From Lingula anatina (lineage: Eukaryota; Brachiopoda; Lingulata; Lingulida; Lingulidae), in assembly GCF_001039355.2 (NCBI RefSeq), contig NW_019775826.1, forward strand, positions 1 to 53,722: a stretch of DNA of 53,722 bases, written 5' to 3'. Position 1 is the first letter of the stretch; each line of letters opens with the position of its first letter. Positions 12,801 to 23,962 of the stretch are shown one piece after another. The notes beneath the pieces were generated by a model that made no database searches, was not told the DNA's origin, and was given only the letters and a program-made list of their open reading frames with translations. Both the position numbers and the translations under genes were made by a program.

Positions 12801-15800
12801 TATGGCGTGCAGTGCAATCGTAATCCACTTGCTGAACTCCCTGAATGCAATTTCCGGTAGAATAGTTCTTGTAGATTATTGATTGAATTTTCACCAAGTG
12901 TAAGTCTAGACCAATTATCAGTAATTGAACATTTGCATTTGTCTTGATTTAATGACCAGAAGTAATGAGAAAATTGTCAGCAGTGAGATAACCAATATTT
13001 TCTATTATTTTTTCTCTGGAGTGAAAAATTCTTACTTTTTGTTTAATTTACATTTACATTTGAGAAAAATTATGATTTTTGCAATGAACTATTTTCTTAA
13101 AAATTTAATTGTCTTTTAAATGATAATTCCCTTGAATGATAATCACACTGTAGTTTAACGAAATTGCACTGGGATGCATGGGGCGCTTATTACAATTGCT
13201 TACGCCTGAAGCTTAGAATGTGTTTGTCTGACATCTGACTGTAGCGCTAAAACAGGCCAAACAGCACCAGACCTTTATCCAGAGTGTGGAAGGACACAGC
13301 AAGAATAACCTGCGCCATGCTGAAACCCTGGAGAAAAATTCCCTGCCCGATCCTACCAGTAAGTATCCCAGCATGCTTTGCATGGTAACCCCTCATCACA
13401 TGTTCGTATAACTGAATGGCGTTGTCACAAACAGTCGAGTGTATTGTACTTAAATTTTGTGGGTGGTGTTGTGAGTTTTCAGATTTGAAGCCGTCATTCA
13501 GATTTGACTACAGATTGTGTATTTGGGCTAGATGTCAAATCTTAACTTTGGTATGAATTTGAGATCCAAACCATACATGTTTCCGAAAATAATTTTCAAT
13601 TTATGTGAACCTGGTCTGGTTCATTATCTGTCTAGAAAAAAATTCAGAAAATCCCCGCACTATTATTGCCTTGTCTCGACATGTATCTGGTTTGTTTTCT
13701 TTTAATCGAATTGGTTATTTAGAAAGCAAAGCATCGTGTTGATTGCATTTCTTTGACGAAAAAAAAATGTGATGAGGGGTGGCCAGTGTTATATCGCCCT
13801 TAGAGGTTCTTTATGAAGATATTTGCATGAAGGTCTGAACAAAGGCATGTCTGACATAACATTGCTTATTCCTTGGCAACTGTCGTCACCTCTGCAATCT
13901 GCATTATACATTAACTGAAAAGTAAAACTCTTCCGTGATTTTTATGCACGTCTTATGTGCATTGTCTTCCAAGCCAAAGGAAATTGTTGTCATTGTACGA
14001 GTTTTCACTTTTTCAATTGTCAGTGATGCCTTATCAGGATGTGTTGCTTGCTGGCTTGCTGGCTTGCTTGCTATGTTTACCTTTAGATGTTATTTGTTTT
14101 ATCTACGTCTAGCTTTCGTTCAATTTTGCACAAGAAGTTTTTTAATGTGAATGTGCCACCGGAGCTGCTTTTATGAATTCTGTTGGTGTTGTGAGAACTA
14201 TGATATTCATGCTTTTCAGGCTCACTTTGGTTCAGTTCTATGCATTTTGTTGCATAATTTATTGAATAATACATCACAGCTTTAAATGGAGTATAAACTG
14301 GTGGAATAGTTGGATGAATGAGGTTAAACATCTGAACACATATTACCAAGAGTTTCCCAGGCAATCACCATAATAATATAACTTCACTATTTATACAGAT
14401 GCAGGCCTCATCAATATTGTATATAAAACCATAATATGAAACCCAACCAGAGCAGAGTGTACTTATGTAAGCAATTGCTATTATTTAAAGAAAGTAATTT
14501 TAAACAATGGCCATTATCTTTTTAATTTAGAAAAGTGCTGTTTGCAACGTTCAGGTCAACAATAAACAAAAAGTAATGATAATAATATTATAATGATATA
14601 TGCCATTGCCAAAGGGAAAAAACTGGAAACTGGGACCTTTCATATTCACTTCAGCCAAAATTATTTTCCATTATTTCACATAGTTATTTATTCTGTCTGT
14701 TAAACATGCTACTTGTTCACTGCACGTTCCTAAAAACACGAAGGCGTAACTAGCTATTGCCAGACATGCACTGGAAGCAAGTCAGAGATGAAAAGAATAT
14801 TTGCCAAACATGCCATGCCATTCTGTCAGTTCTGCCATGACATAAATTGAGATTGTTCTGAACAACATATTTGAGATGAAAATTGCCCAATTTGCTAAAT
14901 TGTTTCACAAAAACTGTTATTGTAAATAGCTGCTGGAAACATGAAGAAAGTGGAAAAGAAATGGCTATTTTTGGCTATCTTTTAGATTATCATGAAATAT
15001 TATGCCTTTTGATGGTTAAGTTTTTAACAATTTCCCTGAACAATAGTACATGATGCTGCATGCAAATAAGACAAAGCCATCATTTGCAAATTAACCAAGG
15101 ACTCAAACAAAGGCATATTCAGTTCATTTTTTTGGTAATAGGAACTAATAAAGTAACTCAATTTCTTCAACATGGATATGAGGCATGAAGGTAGCAATGA
15201 CATTTAAAACACTTCAACCATCACAGCTTTCTTCTATCAGCATTGACAATAAGCTGCAACATGTCAAATATGCAACAACATGTCCATTTTTTCTGCTTCC
15301 TGGCAAATTTGAGAAAATGATAGAATTGTTTTCATTTTGGTAAGTTGCATAAAAAAAGAACCAGACTTTAATTCTCACTTTTATCCTCAGTCAATCAAAT
15401 ACAAAGCAGAACATCCCCCAGCAATAAAATAATTAAAAAATATATATGAAAGTATAATGAAGGAGGAGTCACGGGAATTGAAATCAACATGAGTGGAGAA
15501 TGAAGGAAATTTAACTTCCCACCCAGGGGCGTAACCAGGCATACGCACGGATGCACTGTGCGTACAATTTTTTGAGCCAACCATGATATTATTCTCCATA
15601 AATTCAGTGTAATTTTCACGGAATATAATTGTACCTGGGAATTTTCAAAATCTGTGCGTACAATTTTAAAAGGTCTGGTTACGCCCCTGCCACCTACACA
15701 AAAATGATGTCAATATTCACATTTGATCTCTTGTCATCTCTGCCAAACTACTTTTCCCCAAGGTAACATTTCAAACCCTTGCCAATCTCTTCAGCCTATT

Positions 15801-16379
15801 TGGCAGAGATTGAAGTGGTTCATCTGGCAGAATTGGAGGCATTTCCATGTTTGGAACTACTTAAGCTTGTTCACCACAGGGAAGACTGCCTTCAAGCAGT
15901 GGAAAGTGTTAACCACTTCAATCATGTTTATTAGGAAGGTCAGTGAAGCTCTCTATAAGGCTGGCCACATAGCTGCAGTAATTCTTCATCTAGGAGTCTG
16001 GATGGACCCAGCCATGACATGGGGATTGAAGTGTTCCAGACACTGGGACCGGCATGATCTCCAGACAGAAAAAGCCAAAGTTGAAGCCTTTCTGAAACAA
16101 TGATAGCATGAATTATTCTGTGTTTCTTAAAATAAACATTTAGTTGTGTTGTTATTTAAATTGTTGTTGTTCTTTTTCTTCTTCTGCTGTTTGCTGCTGT
16201 ATGTATTATAGTTTTGATCTTTACTATCAATTCTTCTTAGTAACTTGTCTCTTGTTCTCTTACTAACTCTACATGTATATAGATCGTATTATGAGAATTA
16301 TTGTACTATGTACACATTTTTGATAAATGTTTCCTAATCCTAAAGCCAATTTTTTCTGTGATTTTATATATCCCCCCCC

Positions 16380-16416
<37 letters not shown>

Positions 16417-19400
16417 TGTCTTTTTCTTAATGAATTGAGAACAGGTATTCTAAACTGGCTTTGCTGCTGATTCTGCGAAGTGTCCCATAATTTGATACAG
16501 CAGTCTTAGATTTCTGTTTCTACTTTCTCTCCCATCTGAGGTATTAAGTAGGATCCTTTTGGACTTTCCATTAATAAAACTATCATGATTGATGTGATGT
16601 GTTTAAACATTGGTTCAATTCATTACTTTATGCAGAAACCTTCGCGAGTATGTATTGGAGAAGCTGTCAATTCTTGTACGAGTTTTGTTGGAACCTGCTA
16701 TGGAACTTACTCACTGAGGCATGTGTGACACATTAGGACATGCAAAATAAAGAACTGAAGCATCCTGTATTATCTTTTATTTTCTGGTTACTTCCCCAGG
16801 CATTGAGGCAGAGAAGAAGGAAGTAGAACTGAGGCAGGGCATTGAGAGCTTCAACAGAGAGTCCATGCACCACACTGAGACTGAAGTGAAGAACCCCTTG
16901 CCAGATCCTGATGGTATGATTGTTTTCGGGACCTTTCCCAGACCCTATCATATTAACTGTGGATCGATCTATCTCCAAGGGGATTGTAGCTAAATAGCAA
17001 TCAATTTAAGCGGCTTAGGTGTCTGTCACACCTACTGCTAGGGGGTAATTAATTATCATTTAGCACCTTCAGTAGGCATGCAAGACATCTAAGCCGCTTA
17101 AGTTGATTGCAATTCAGCAAGAAAACCCCTTGCAGATAGATCGATCTAGGTATGGGAACCCAGTCTTTATTGTCTTTCTGTTATGTCTGGTAATTATTTA
17201 TTAATTACAGGTCTATTCCAATCTTCATTTTTGTAAGAATCCATTGTTAAAAATGGAAAGAAAAAAGTTTCATATGTAAACATAATTTACCTTTTAGAAC
17301 TTTTTTATAATCTTTTTGATATTTTTACTGACAAAAGATTACTTATGGGAAAATAATTTTGTTAGTAATAAAAAAAACATTACACTGTTTTACAATAATA
17401 CATTTTAAAATAAACTGAATTGTGTATGAAACAACTGCATATATATTACAGGTAACGTAGGGACATGAATTATTTTTAAAAAGTCACCTATTTAGTTTTT
17501 AATGACTGGATGAAAAAGTCAACAGCCATTGGTCTATTTCAACTGTTAAAAGTTAATCCAATGAGTTAAAATACAGTGCATTATATTTTTTAAGTGGGTG
17601 TATTTATTAGAATTTCATAACAAAATACAATGCATCATATTCATCGAGTCTTAATTGGCTTATAAATCCATGTTAACAGCCATCGCCACTGAGAAGCGTG
17701 AAAGCGAATTGCGATCTGGCATAGAACAGTTCTCCAAGGACACACTCAGCCACACCGACACTGTGGAGAAGAACCCATTGCCAGATAAAGATAGTAAGTA
17801 CATCAGTTTTGTATTATTGTTTATTCTTATTCTTCTGCATTTATTAATTGTTTTAGTTTTAAATAAATAACTGTTGGGTATTGGTTTATCACCTTTGATG
17901 TTCGGGAAAGGAGTAAGTAAAAAACCAGGACACTTTATTAAATACTTGAAAATGACATCACCTATGGTCCTTTGGATGTAAACCAAAGTTGCAATATTAT
18001 ATTTGAGTTCATTTCTTCAGTATTCAGTTTTGTATTTTGACCTGAATAAAAGGTGTTTGTCATTGTGCCTCATAAATTCAGTGTACAAGTATATAATAAC
18101 CATAAAATGTTCAGGTGTAGCTTTGAAATTTTTGTTTGTGAATTATAGTCTGACTGGTTTTACAAGTGAAACCCCTTTTACTGTTTTATTTTTGTAGCTT
18201 CTGTAAATGTCTAATATAAGCTTAGCCTTGGTTTCTTTTTGGAATGCTTCAGAGCCTATTTGAGCTTTGACAGCTATTTCGCTTGCTTTTTCACAGAGAG
18301 GCTTTTCTACATACGTGTCTTCCAAGACACTTAGTTAAGATAATACAGAAGATAGGTCCCTTAATGACCAGCGTTAAAAAATCCCCCTATAAATACTTTG
18401 TTTTGGCCATTTTCACTTCAATCAAACATCAGGAAATAGTAATTTGATTACTTTTACAGTATGAAATGTGTCTGTGGGCGTAAGTGCTGCAGGCTTTATT
18501 ACAGGAGAAGGAAAACTGCAGTATATGGTCTTTTCAGGCTCTGTAATGATAAATAATTATTCACTCTGTTCTGAAATTGGTCAGATCAGATAACTGAATA
18601 TGATCAGATCAGATAATAGAATTGTTTGATACCCTGATATCCTTACATTATTTCTTTCGCTAAATCTGTACTGTTATGAAAAGGGATATTGCTTTTAGTA
18701 ATGGGAGAGATCCATTCTCTTGGCCATATTTGAAGTATCACTTTGAGTGATTTTTTTTTTCTGAAGTAAAACAATGCATGGTAATGTGGAGTAGGAATCC
18801 TCGTTATGATCAAAACATATTTGTTTTGTCATTAACCTGGATATGGGATAATATATATCCCACTGTATGATTGATGTAACCACCTCCACCTACGCACCCA
18901 CCCACCACTTCTGTAGCACTATTACAAATGCATCCTAGGACATCCCAGAATTGATTGCTACAGTAGATCCAGATAATAAGGCTTGATGATAGCAGTCGCA
19001 GAGTAGGAATAATTCGTTCTCTGAAGTGATTTATATAATGGATTTAGAAACGGAATTGAACATTAGGGCTAATTTATGACAAAAGTTTAGTGTTTCATGA
19101 AATCAAGAAGTACTGTGTCCACTGTAGCAGAATGCTCTGTAACAAGGCAATTTATGTGTATTCAAATCTGTACTAGTACCCATAGCATAGCACACGTAGT
19201 TTTATTGTTTAAATGTAGATACCCAGGATATTAGATTGATATGACCTTTGCCGAGACAGACTGGAGATGGGATCTGATATCTGCTTGTTACCAATACCCT
19301 TAATTCTTAACTCTGCTCTCCAGAATAGTCACTGAGATGCATATTTTCAAATTCCTTATCCGCCCTATTTTTATCCGTGTGTGTATCCGTCTGTCTATCG

Positions 19401-21484
19401 GTCTGTCCATGTCCCTGAATCTGAAGTACATTCCAGAGGATGTTTGTGGCATTTTCCAACTCTAATTGTTGCTATCTAGCAATATTTGTTACCAAATGAT
19501 TTGATGTGTAGTATATATACATCATCAATAGATGTAAATTGTGATTAACATTAATATCAAGGAAAACACCAGTCTGTAGCAGACATATTGAAATTCTGTT
19601 TCTGGCAGGTTTGAATCAATGCTTTATGGATGTGGCAACCAGGCCTATTTTGTGTAAAAAAAAAAAAAACATTTTTATTTGCAACATTGAAAGGAGCAGA
19701 AACAAAACAACCCTGGAACTTGAATAATTTCTTGCATCTTGTGTACTAATCTGGAGAGCTAGTTTCTTCTAACGGTGCTCTCCTTAACTACTTAACATGC
19801 TCACTAACTCTGTTTCCTTTAGCTCTGAAATCTGAAAAGCAGCATCAGGGCTTGATCGATGAGGTTGAGCATTTCAGCAAACAAGGATTGCATCACACTG
19901 ATGCTAACGTCAAGAATCCTCTGCCTGATGCCGAAGGTAAACAAGGCACCAAGATGCGGTTGGCTTGCTGTGTGCAATGACTACATTCGCCCTTTGTTTT
20001 ACCCTTATTGTTGATGATTTGTAGATTAATTTCATGCTGATTGTAGTATTTGCTGTTATTTGTCATTATTGTTTTCATGATTCTTTATCTTTGTGTGTGT
20101 TGTGTTATGTATGATTATACAAAGCTTAAGAATTTTGATTTGCTTTATTTTTAGTTATTAATTATTGATTATTTTTATTATTAATCTTATTACTAACAAA
20201 AAAGAGCATGTTTTCTTAAATCGTAGTTCAGTGTCTAAAAACTATGTTCTTTATTATTTGGTCTGAGTCAGTATATTTTATTTGTTTGATTATTTTCAAA
20301 CTTAATTTCATGATTATACATGTGATTGTTTGTAATAGATATGTTGATTGGTTTAAAGATATGACTTTAAAGCTATCAAAACATAGTTTCTCACAATGTA
20401 CTGTAAGACTACATTGTATGTTTATTACTTCAAAAATAAGTTGAAGCTCTGCGGTATTTTCTAAAACCTACTAAACCACAAAATGAAAACAGCAATTAAT
20501 GTTGATCAATTATGCTTTCTCCTTTGGCGTTTTGATGTGCTCACTGAAAATAAAATTTGAATAGCAATAAGAATGATTTTTTCTAATCATCTAAATGGTA
20601 CACAGCTGGTTTTGACTATTTGATAAAATCATTAGCACATAATTTTTGCTGTTGTTTCCTAATTGTTGGAATGCTGCATTGATAACGCTTGCAAGGTTTA
20701 TCCATGAATTTTATGGATACTAATAGTTTAAACTTTCAGAGAAATTGTGTATATGTATTTAAAACATGGTTTCAGCATTTCTTTTATATATATATATATA
20801 TATATGTGGTTTGAGATATGTTTGTGTAATTGTCTTGAAGTTCAAAATTGTCAGTCTTTCAAAATTTGTTTAGATATTCTACTGAGGAAAAAGATGGATA
20901 TTTCACTTGGTATATTAATGAATTTTTATTAATATTGAAGCATTAAATTTTTTATGACTCTTTGTTTTCTTCTTTTTAGCCATTCAGAAGGAGAAGGTAG
21001 AACGTCAGCGTCTTTCATCTATCGAGACTTTTGATAAGTCCAACCTCCAGCACGCCGAGACTGCCGAGAAAAACCCTCTGCCAGATCAAAAAAGTGAGCA
21101 TAATTGTCTGAAAGTGAAACTTCCTCTCTCAGGCTTTTTTAAATTGTCTTTTGACTGTGAAAATGGTACTTGGTTTTTGCAGTTTACCATATATTAATCC
21201 AAGAATTTTAGCTATATAATCACAATTGATACTGTTAAACATTGTGGAGCAAAAGCAATGCATCCAAGAACAATTTAACAATTTATCTTCAGTGGATTAG
21301 AGAGCACAGTCAAGGAAAATGTCACTTTTTTTTTTACAATAAAATAAATATTAATTTATCTTCATTTAATGTTGGGAAAGAGCATTTTGTTATATTGTTA
21401 TCAGCTTTCATTTTGTATGATAAAGAAATTATTAAATGTGAAACTCTTCTTTCAGCTATTGAAGCCGAGAAGGCAGCCTCCTAG
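1905..21484 (+). CDS. seven-repeat beta-thymosin (WH2-type actin-binding protein)
   Basis: Spliced coding sequence joined from 1905-2013, 9935-10048, 13245-13358, 16800-16913, 17680-17793, 19823-19936, 20980-21093 and 21456-21484 (822 nt, 273 aa). Every junction is phase 1 with canonical GT-AG sites. Each of the first seven exons encodes one beta-thymosin repeat: a short helix (xIxxEK), a hydrophobic I/V-x-x-F helix, an LKHTET-like actin-binding core and an EKNPLPD-like end. Family knowledge: proteins of this kind (ciboulot, tetrathymosin, actobindin-like) are cytosolic and bind G-actin, either sequestering it or delivering it to barbed ends. Seven repeats is more than the three to four of the fly and worm proteins. 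The first intron is 7.9 kb. The start codon is the first ATG after the acceptor at 1883. The gene is almost certainly real; which exons each transcript includes is not visible. Confidence 0.95.
3754..3981. mobile_element. foldback / MITE-like element
   Basis: Two arms of about 100 bp (3754-3853 and 3881-3981) are inverted repeats with only about a dozen mismatches. They are separated by a 27-nt spacer built of TCAATGAATG units. Each arm contains GAGACCTAAATATGGC and CTACATGAAAGG. There is no coding sequence, so any transposase would act in trans. A diverged single arm occurs at 10841-10943. Confidence 0.8.
5701..5815 (+). pseudogene. probable decayed beta-thymosin repeat exon
   Basis: The segment is bounded by an acceptor (ggccag, to 5700) and a phase-compatible donor (GTATGA at 5816). 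It is 115 nt long, against 114 in every live internal repeat exon. Its start, GC ATG AAT ACT GAG, resembles CC ATC GCC ACT GAG of the exon at 17680. Its end reads TVQKTSLFAES, which lines up with TVEKNPLPDKD of that exon. The two halves are in different frames and the upstream frame meets a TAG at 5734, so the full repeat cannot be translated. A shorter phase-correct exon from an acceptor at 5746 (69 nt) is open but would lack most of the repeat. The similarity is partial, so chance is not excluded. Confidence 0.4.
6831..6874. repeat. (AT)n microsatellite
   Basis: About 22 uninterrupted AT units inside thymosin intron 1. Confidence 0.95.
9935..10048 (+). CDS. thymosin exon 2: divergent repeat 2
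   Basis: This 114-nt phase 1-1 exon follows the acceptor gagtag and ends at the donor GTAAGT. It encodes (D)VKEEKKRQSLLDEVANF followed by the core LSPTQT and the end KERVVLPDS. The basic residues of the usual LKHTET/LKKTET core and the NPLP motif are absent, so actin binding by this repeat is probably weak. The divergence recalls the atypical first repeat of fly ciboulot (KIILP instead of KNPLP). Confidence 0.88.
10049..13244 (+). other. thymosin intron 2
   Basis: A 3.2 kb intron. It holds a half copy of the foldback element (10841-10943) followed by a short GC-richer stretch with an ambiguous base at 11036, and a GT-rich patch near 12181-12212. No coding exon is recognised; open frames of 60-93 codons occur but lack similarity or splice support. 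Confidence 0.75.
10841..10943. mobile_element. diverged single arm of the 3.8 kb foldback element
   Basis: The segment aligns along its length with the left arm at 3754-3853. Shared blocks are GACCTAAA-ATGGCGGAC, TACATGAAAG and AATAGTCTCTC. The expected inverted second arm does not follow. A GC-rich sequence and an N at 11036 come next, so the other arm was either never there or was lost in assembly. Confidence 0.6.
13245..13358 (+). CDS. thymosin exon 3: repeat 3
   Basis: A 114-nt phase 1-1 exon after the acceptor ctgtag, ending at GTAAGT. It encodes (T)LKQAKQHQTFIQSVEGHSKN, then the core LRHAET and the end LEKNSLPDPT. The helix preceding the core has H where other repeats have F (VEGHS against IESFN), a change in a normally hydrophobic actin-contact position. 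Confidence 0.9.
15524..15689. mobile_element. 166-bp MITE with perfect 15-bp terminal inverted repeats
   Basis: The element begins CAGGGGCGTAACCAG (15524-15538) and ends with the exact reverse complement (15675-15689). CCACC flanks both sides (15519-15523 and 15690-15694) as a probable 5-bp target-site duplication. Inside, CTGTGCGTACAATTTT is directly repeated near each end. It has no coding capacity and is a non-autonomous DNA transposon; I cannot assign the superfamily. Confidence 0.85.
15723..16103 (+). other. 126-codon open frame in an intron, unrecognised
   Basis: The frame opens at ATG 15723, just after the MITE, and closes with TGA at 16101-16103. Its predicted protein is tryptophan-rich at first and ends in a charged helix-like tail. 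I see no family motif and no splice context. It may be transposon-derived or chance; chance frames of this length are expected in a window this size. Confidence 0.2.
16372..16414. repeat. poly-C plus (AC)n microsatellite
   Basis: Eleven C residues followed by about 16 AC units, in thymosin intron 3. Confidence 0.95.
16800..16913 (+). CDS. thymosin exon 4: repeat 4
   Basis: A 114-nt phase 1-1 exon after the acceptor ccccag, ending at GTATGA. It encodes (S)IEAEKKEVELRQGIESFNRE, then the core MHHTET and the end EVKNPLPDPD. It is a typical repeat, but Met replaces the usual Leu at the first core position. Confidence 0.93.
16960..17149. mobile_element. foldback element next to the exon 4 donor
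   Basis: Two imperfect inverted arms (about 16960-17047 and 17050-17149) share ATCGATCTATCT, CAAGGGG, CAATCAA-TTAAGCGGCTTAG and CCTACTG in mirrored order. The element starts about 46 nt past the exon 4 donor. It is unrelated in sequence to the foldback at 3754. Confidence 0.75.
17680..17793 (+). CDS. thymosin exon 5: repeat 5
   Basis: A 114-nt phase 1-1 exon after the acceptor aacag, ending at GTAAGT. It encodes (A)IATEKRESELRSGIEQFSKD, then the core LSHTDT and the end VEKNPLPDKD. The second core position is Ser rather than Lys. Confidence 0.94.
17794..19822 (+). other. thymosin intron 5
   Basis: A 2.0 kb intron with no recognised exon. A GATCAGATCAGATAA direct repeat lies near 18582-18616, and short homopolymer runs occur. 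Confidence 0.8.
19823..19936 (+). CDS. thymosin exon 6: repeat 6
   Basis: A 114-nt phase 1-1 exon after the acceptor tttag, ending at GTAAAC. It encodes (T)LKSEKQHQGLIDEVEHFSKQ, then the core LHHTDA and the end NVKNPLPDAE. Ala replaces the final Thr of the core. Confidence 0.93.
19937..20979 (+). other. thymosin intron 6
   Basis: A 1.0 kb very AT-rich intron with a short TA run near 20785-20804. No exon is recognised. Confidence 0.8.
20980..21093 (+). CDS. thymosin exon 7: repeat 7
   Basis: A 114-nt phase 1-1 exon after the acceptor tttttag, ending at GTGAGC. It encodes (A)IQKEKVERQRLSSIETFDKS, then the core LQHAET and the end AEKNPLPDQK. Confidence 0.94.
21456..21484 (+). CDS. thymosin exon 8: C-terminal tail
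   Basis: A 29-nt terminal coding exon after the acceptor ctttcag. It encodes (T)IEAEKAAS and a TAG stop at 21482-21484. It matches the short TIEQEK-type tail that ends beta-thymosins generally. The exon is too short to stand out as an open frame by itself. Confidence 0.93.
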
Positions 21485-23880
21485 ACATCCAGTGAAAGGA
21501 GACTAAACAGCGTCCTGTGCCTGGAAACTCTAAAAGGACATTGTGACATTATAACTATATGACTACAAGAAAGCAGGGAGGCTTAAAAAAAAAAAAAGAG
21601 CTCTTTCTTCACTTAATAAACACATGGATGGTTTTACATTAGAGGAGATTTCAAGATTTTGACTGTGAAAATCAACTGGCAGGTTTTTCAACTGCGTATG
21701 GTGAAAATACTGTTGGTTTCTTTTACCTTCATTTGAGATTGCAACAAGCAAGGTATTGCCATTAAGTAGGAAATCTATGAAATCTAAAAAAAAAACTGAT
21801 AATCTTTTCGAATTGTTTACCTGCTATCCAAAGATGAAACTGATCAACTGTTAAAGGTATTTTTCAATTTGTAATCCTTTCATTCTGTGGTATTTAGATT
21901 AACTACAAACTATGCAGGTTCTACTATAGTGTGATGTTGATTTTGCAGATTTTACTGAAAAAAAAAAGAGTGTAAAATAAGATCTTTTCTATATTTGCCG
22001 TTCCCATTGTTGCTGTACAAAAATTGAGGTTTGTTTGCTTTGGTTGTTCAGTTTATTATGTAGCACAAATGTTATGTTCAACTATTTTTTGGGGGGTCAT
22101 TAAATCCAGAAGCCATGGACTCCACATTCTAAGGTGAAATTTGTTCAAATTGAGAACAGCTCCTAGGCATTCCTGTCCATGATTACATTGTTAAAAGAAA
22201 GGTATTAGAAGCCAAAATGTGATAAATTTGTGAATTTGAAACCAAAGCTAAATTTCATACTTTTATACCTCCCTAATGAAACGCTTGAACTATGCCAAAT
22301 GTGAAATGACTGCAAGACCACAACAGTCACTCAATCAATGCTGTTTTGGCCAGCATTGTCCATGCACATGGTCAGTATTTAAAGGACAGTGGGCATTGGT
22401 CATTCCTTGGGTCAGTTTGAGCCAGGTGCAGATTAGTGGACAGTCTCCCTGCTTCCGTTCTTTTATGATGTATTTGGCTACTACATATAACCCACTTATT
22501 GATAATCATTTATGAAAAGTTAAGAAAAAAATTATACATGTATCTGTATAAAACTTAGGTTTTGTATGCCATTAATATAGGTGCTTGGTGAGGTCTATTA
22601 TGGTATAATAATGCATGCTGTAGAAATATTGTAATCTTAGCTTAAATTTGTTACTGAATTGTTTGTTACTTATTCAGTCTGTTAGCATTCACAGGAATTC
22701 CATACACTTCTCGATGCCATTCCAAAAAGTAAGCAGACATGATAATACCATTCCAGGCCCACATAGTTGTATATGACAATAACAAGGGAACATAATTGCA
22801 GAATTCCAGTCATCAATTGGTTTATATTGTTGGTCTTTTAGATGTTGTTGTTGAAAAGTGGTATTCCTATTTTTGCCATGAGGATTGAATACATTTTGGT
22901 TGGTTGAAAGTTGTTTGGTGCTAATGGTACAGCATGATGATATAGGTTTAAAAATTGCTTACCACATTTTTTGTCTTTTGTCCATTTTTGCTCTTGTAAC
23001 TGATGGTGTAATTGAGATATTGTTTTGATTTTCAGAAGATGTTTCTTATTATTGAAGTTGATCTTTTCCTCATTAAAATTTACACCTTTGTAAATTTTTA
23101 ATTTTCAAGATGTCTGAAATTTTGATACCCACTGATGATGCCATATGGCATCCAGCTTAGACGTTAAATATTTAGACTAAATGATATAGTGCTTTATTTA
23201 GTGCCTAGTAACTTTTTATTGTTTACGTATTAGATTAATATGCTTAACTAATATAAATATTCTGTAAAGTGGTTGGAATAATATTAAAGCTGAGACCCAT
23301 GGGTATACTATCCAGTACACAGAAAATGTTAAAATGATATCACATCACATCTTATTTTGTGAGTTTTTTAAAAGAAATCCTCAGTTTAGAATTGTCATCA
23401 AAGGTCTTTTTCACATCAAGCATCATATATCTTTGTGGTATATAGCTTAGAGATTCTTCCCTGTTGATCTCACTTCAGGTTATTGCAATACCTTTCCCAG
23501 TGTCGCTTTCCTACTGTTTTGGTGGAAGCTAATCAATTGACTTATGTCGATTGCCAGGGCTTCGTTTAGGTAACTCCCATACATAATATTCAGGCTATTA
23601 ACTTGGCAATATATTCAAAACATAACAGTGCAGCTGTATCGCAAAGATTTTATGTTTTATGTGAAAAGGCATATTAAACTCTTGGAAGTCTGTGTGTCAG
23701 AATGCTTGTCAAAATTATACACATCCATCCCTTTTAAAGAATATTTCATTTTTGTTGGGTATTCATTTTCAAGAAATAAGTAACATTTGCTTTTCTCGTT
23801 GCTGTATGAAATATATAGATTAAAATGCTGTCAGTTTGTATTTTAGATCAGTTAGCAATAAAATTCAACTTTCCTCACCA
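21485..23880 (+). other. 3' UTR of the seven-repeat thymosin gene
   Basis: AT-rich noncoding sequence after the stop codon. AATAAA hexamers occur at 21615-21620 and 23857-23862, which would give a short and a long 3' UTR. The second is followed by a T-rich stretch. The true cleavage site is not visible without transcripts. Confidence 0.6.
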
Positions 23881-23962
23881 AAATATTGTTTGTAGAATGT
23901 GATTTTTATGTATAGCCGTCACCTGTGTCTGTCGTTGCTGCAATCGTCGCTCTGTACTTTCA

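Larger units (their letters stand above)
13359..16799 (+). other. thymosin intron 3
   Basis: A 3.4 kb intron. It contains a GCTTGCTG-type short repeat near 14046-14072, a complete MITE (15524-15689), a 126-codon open frame (15723-16103) with no recognisable homology, and a C11/(AC)n tract (16372-16414). Confidence 0.75.
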
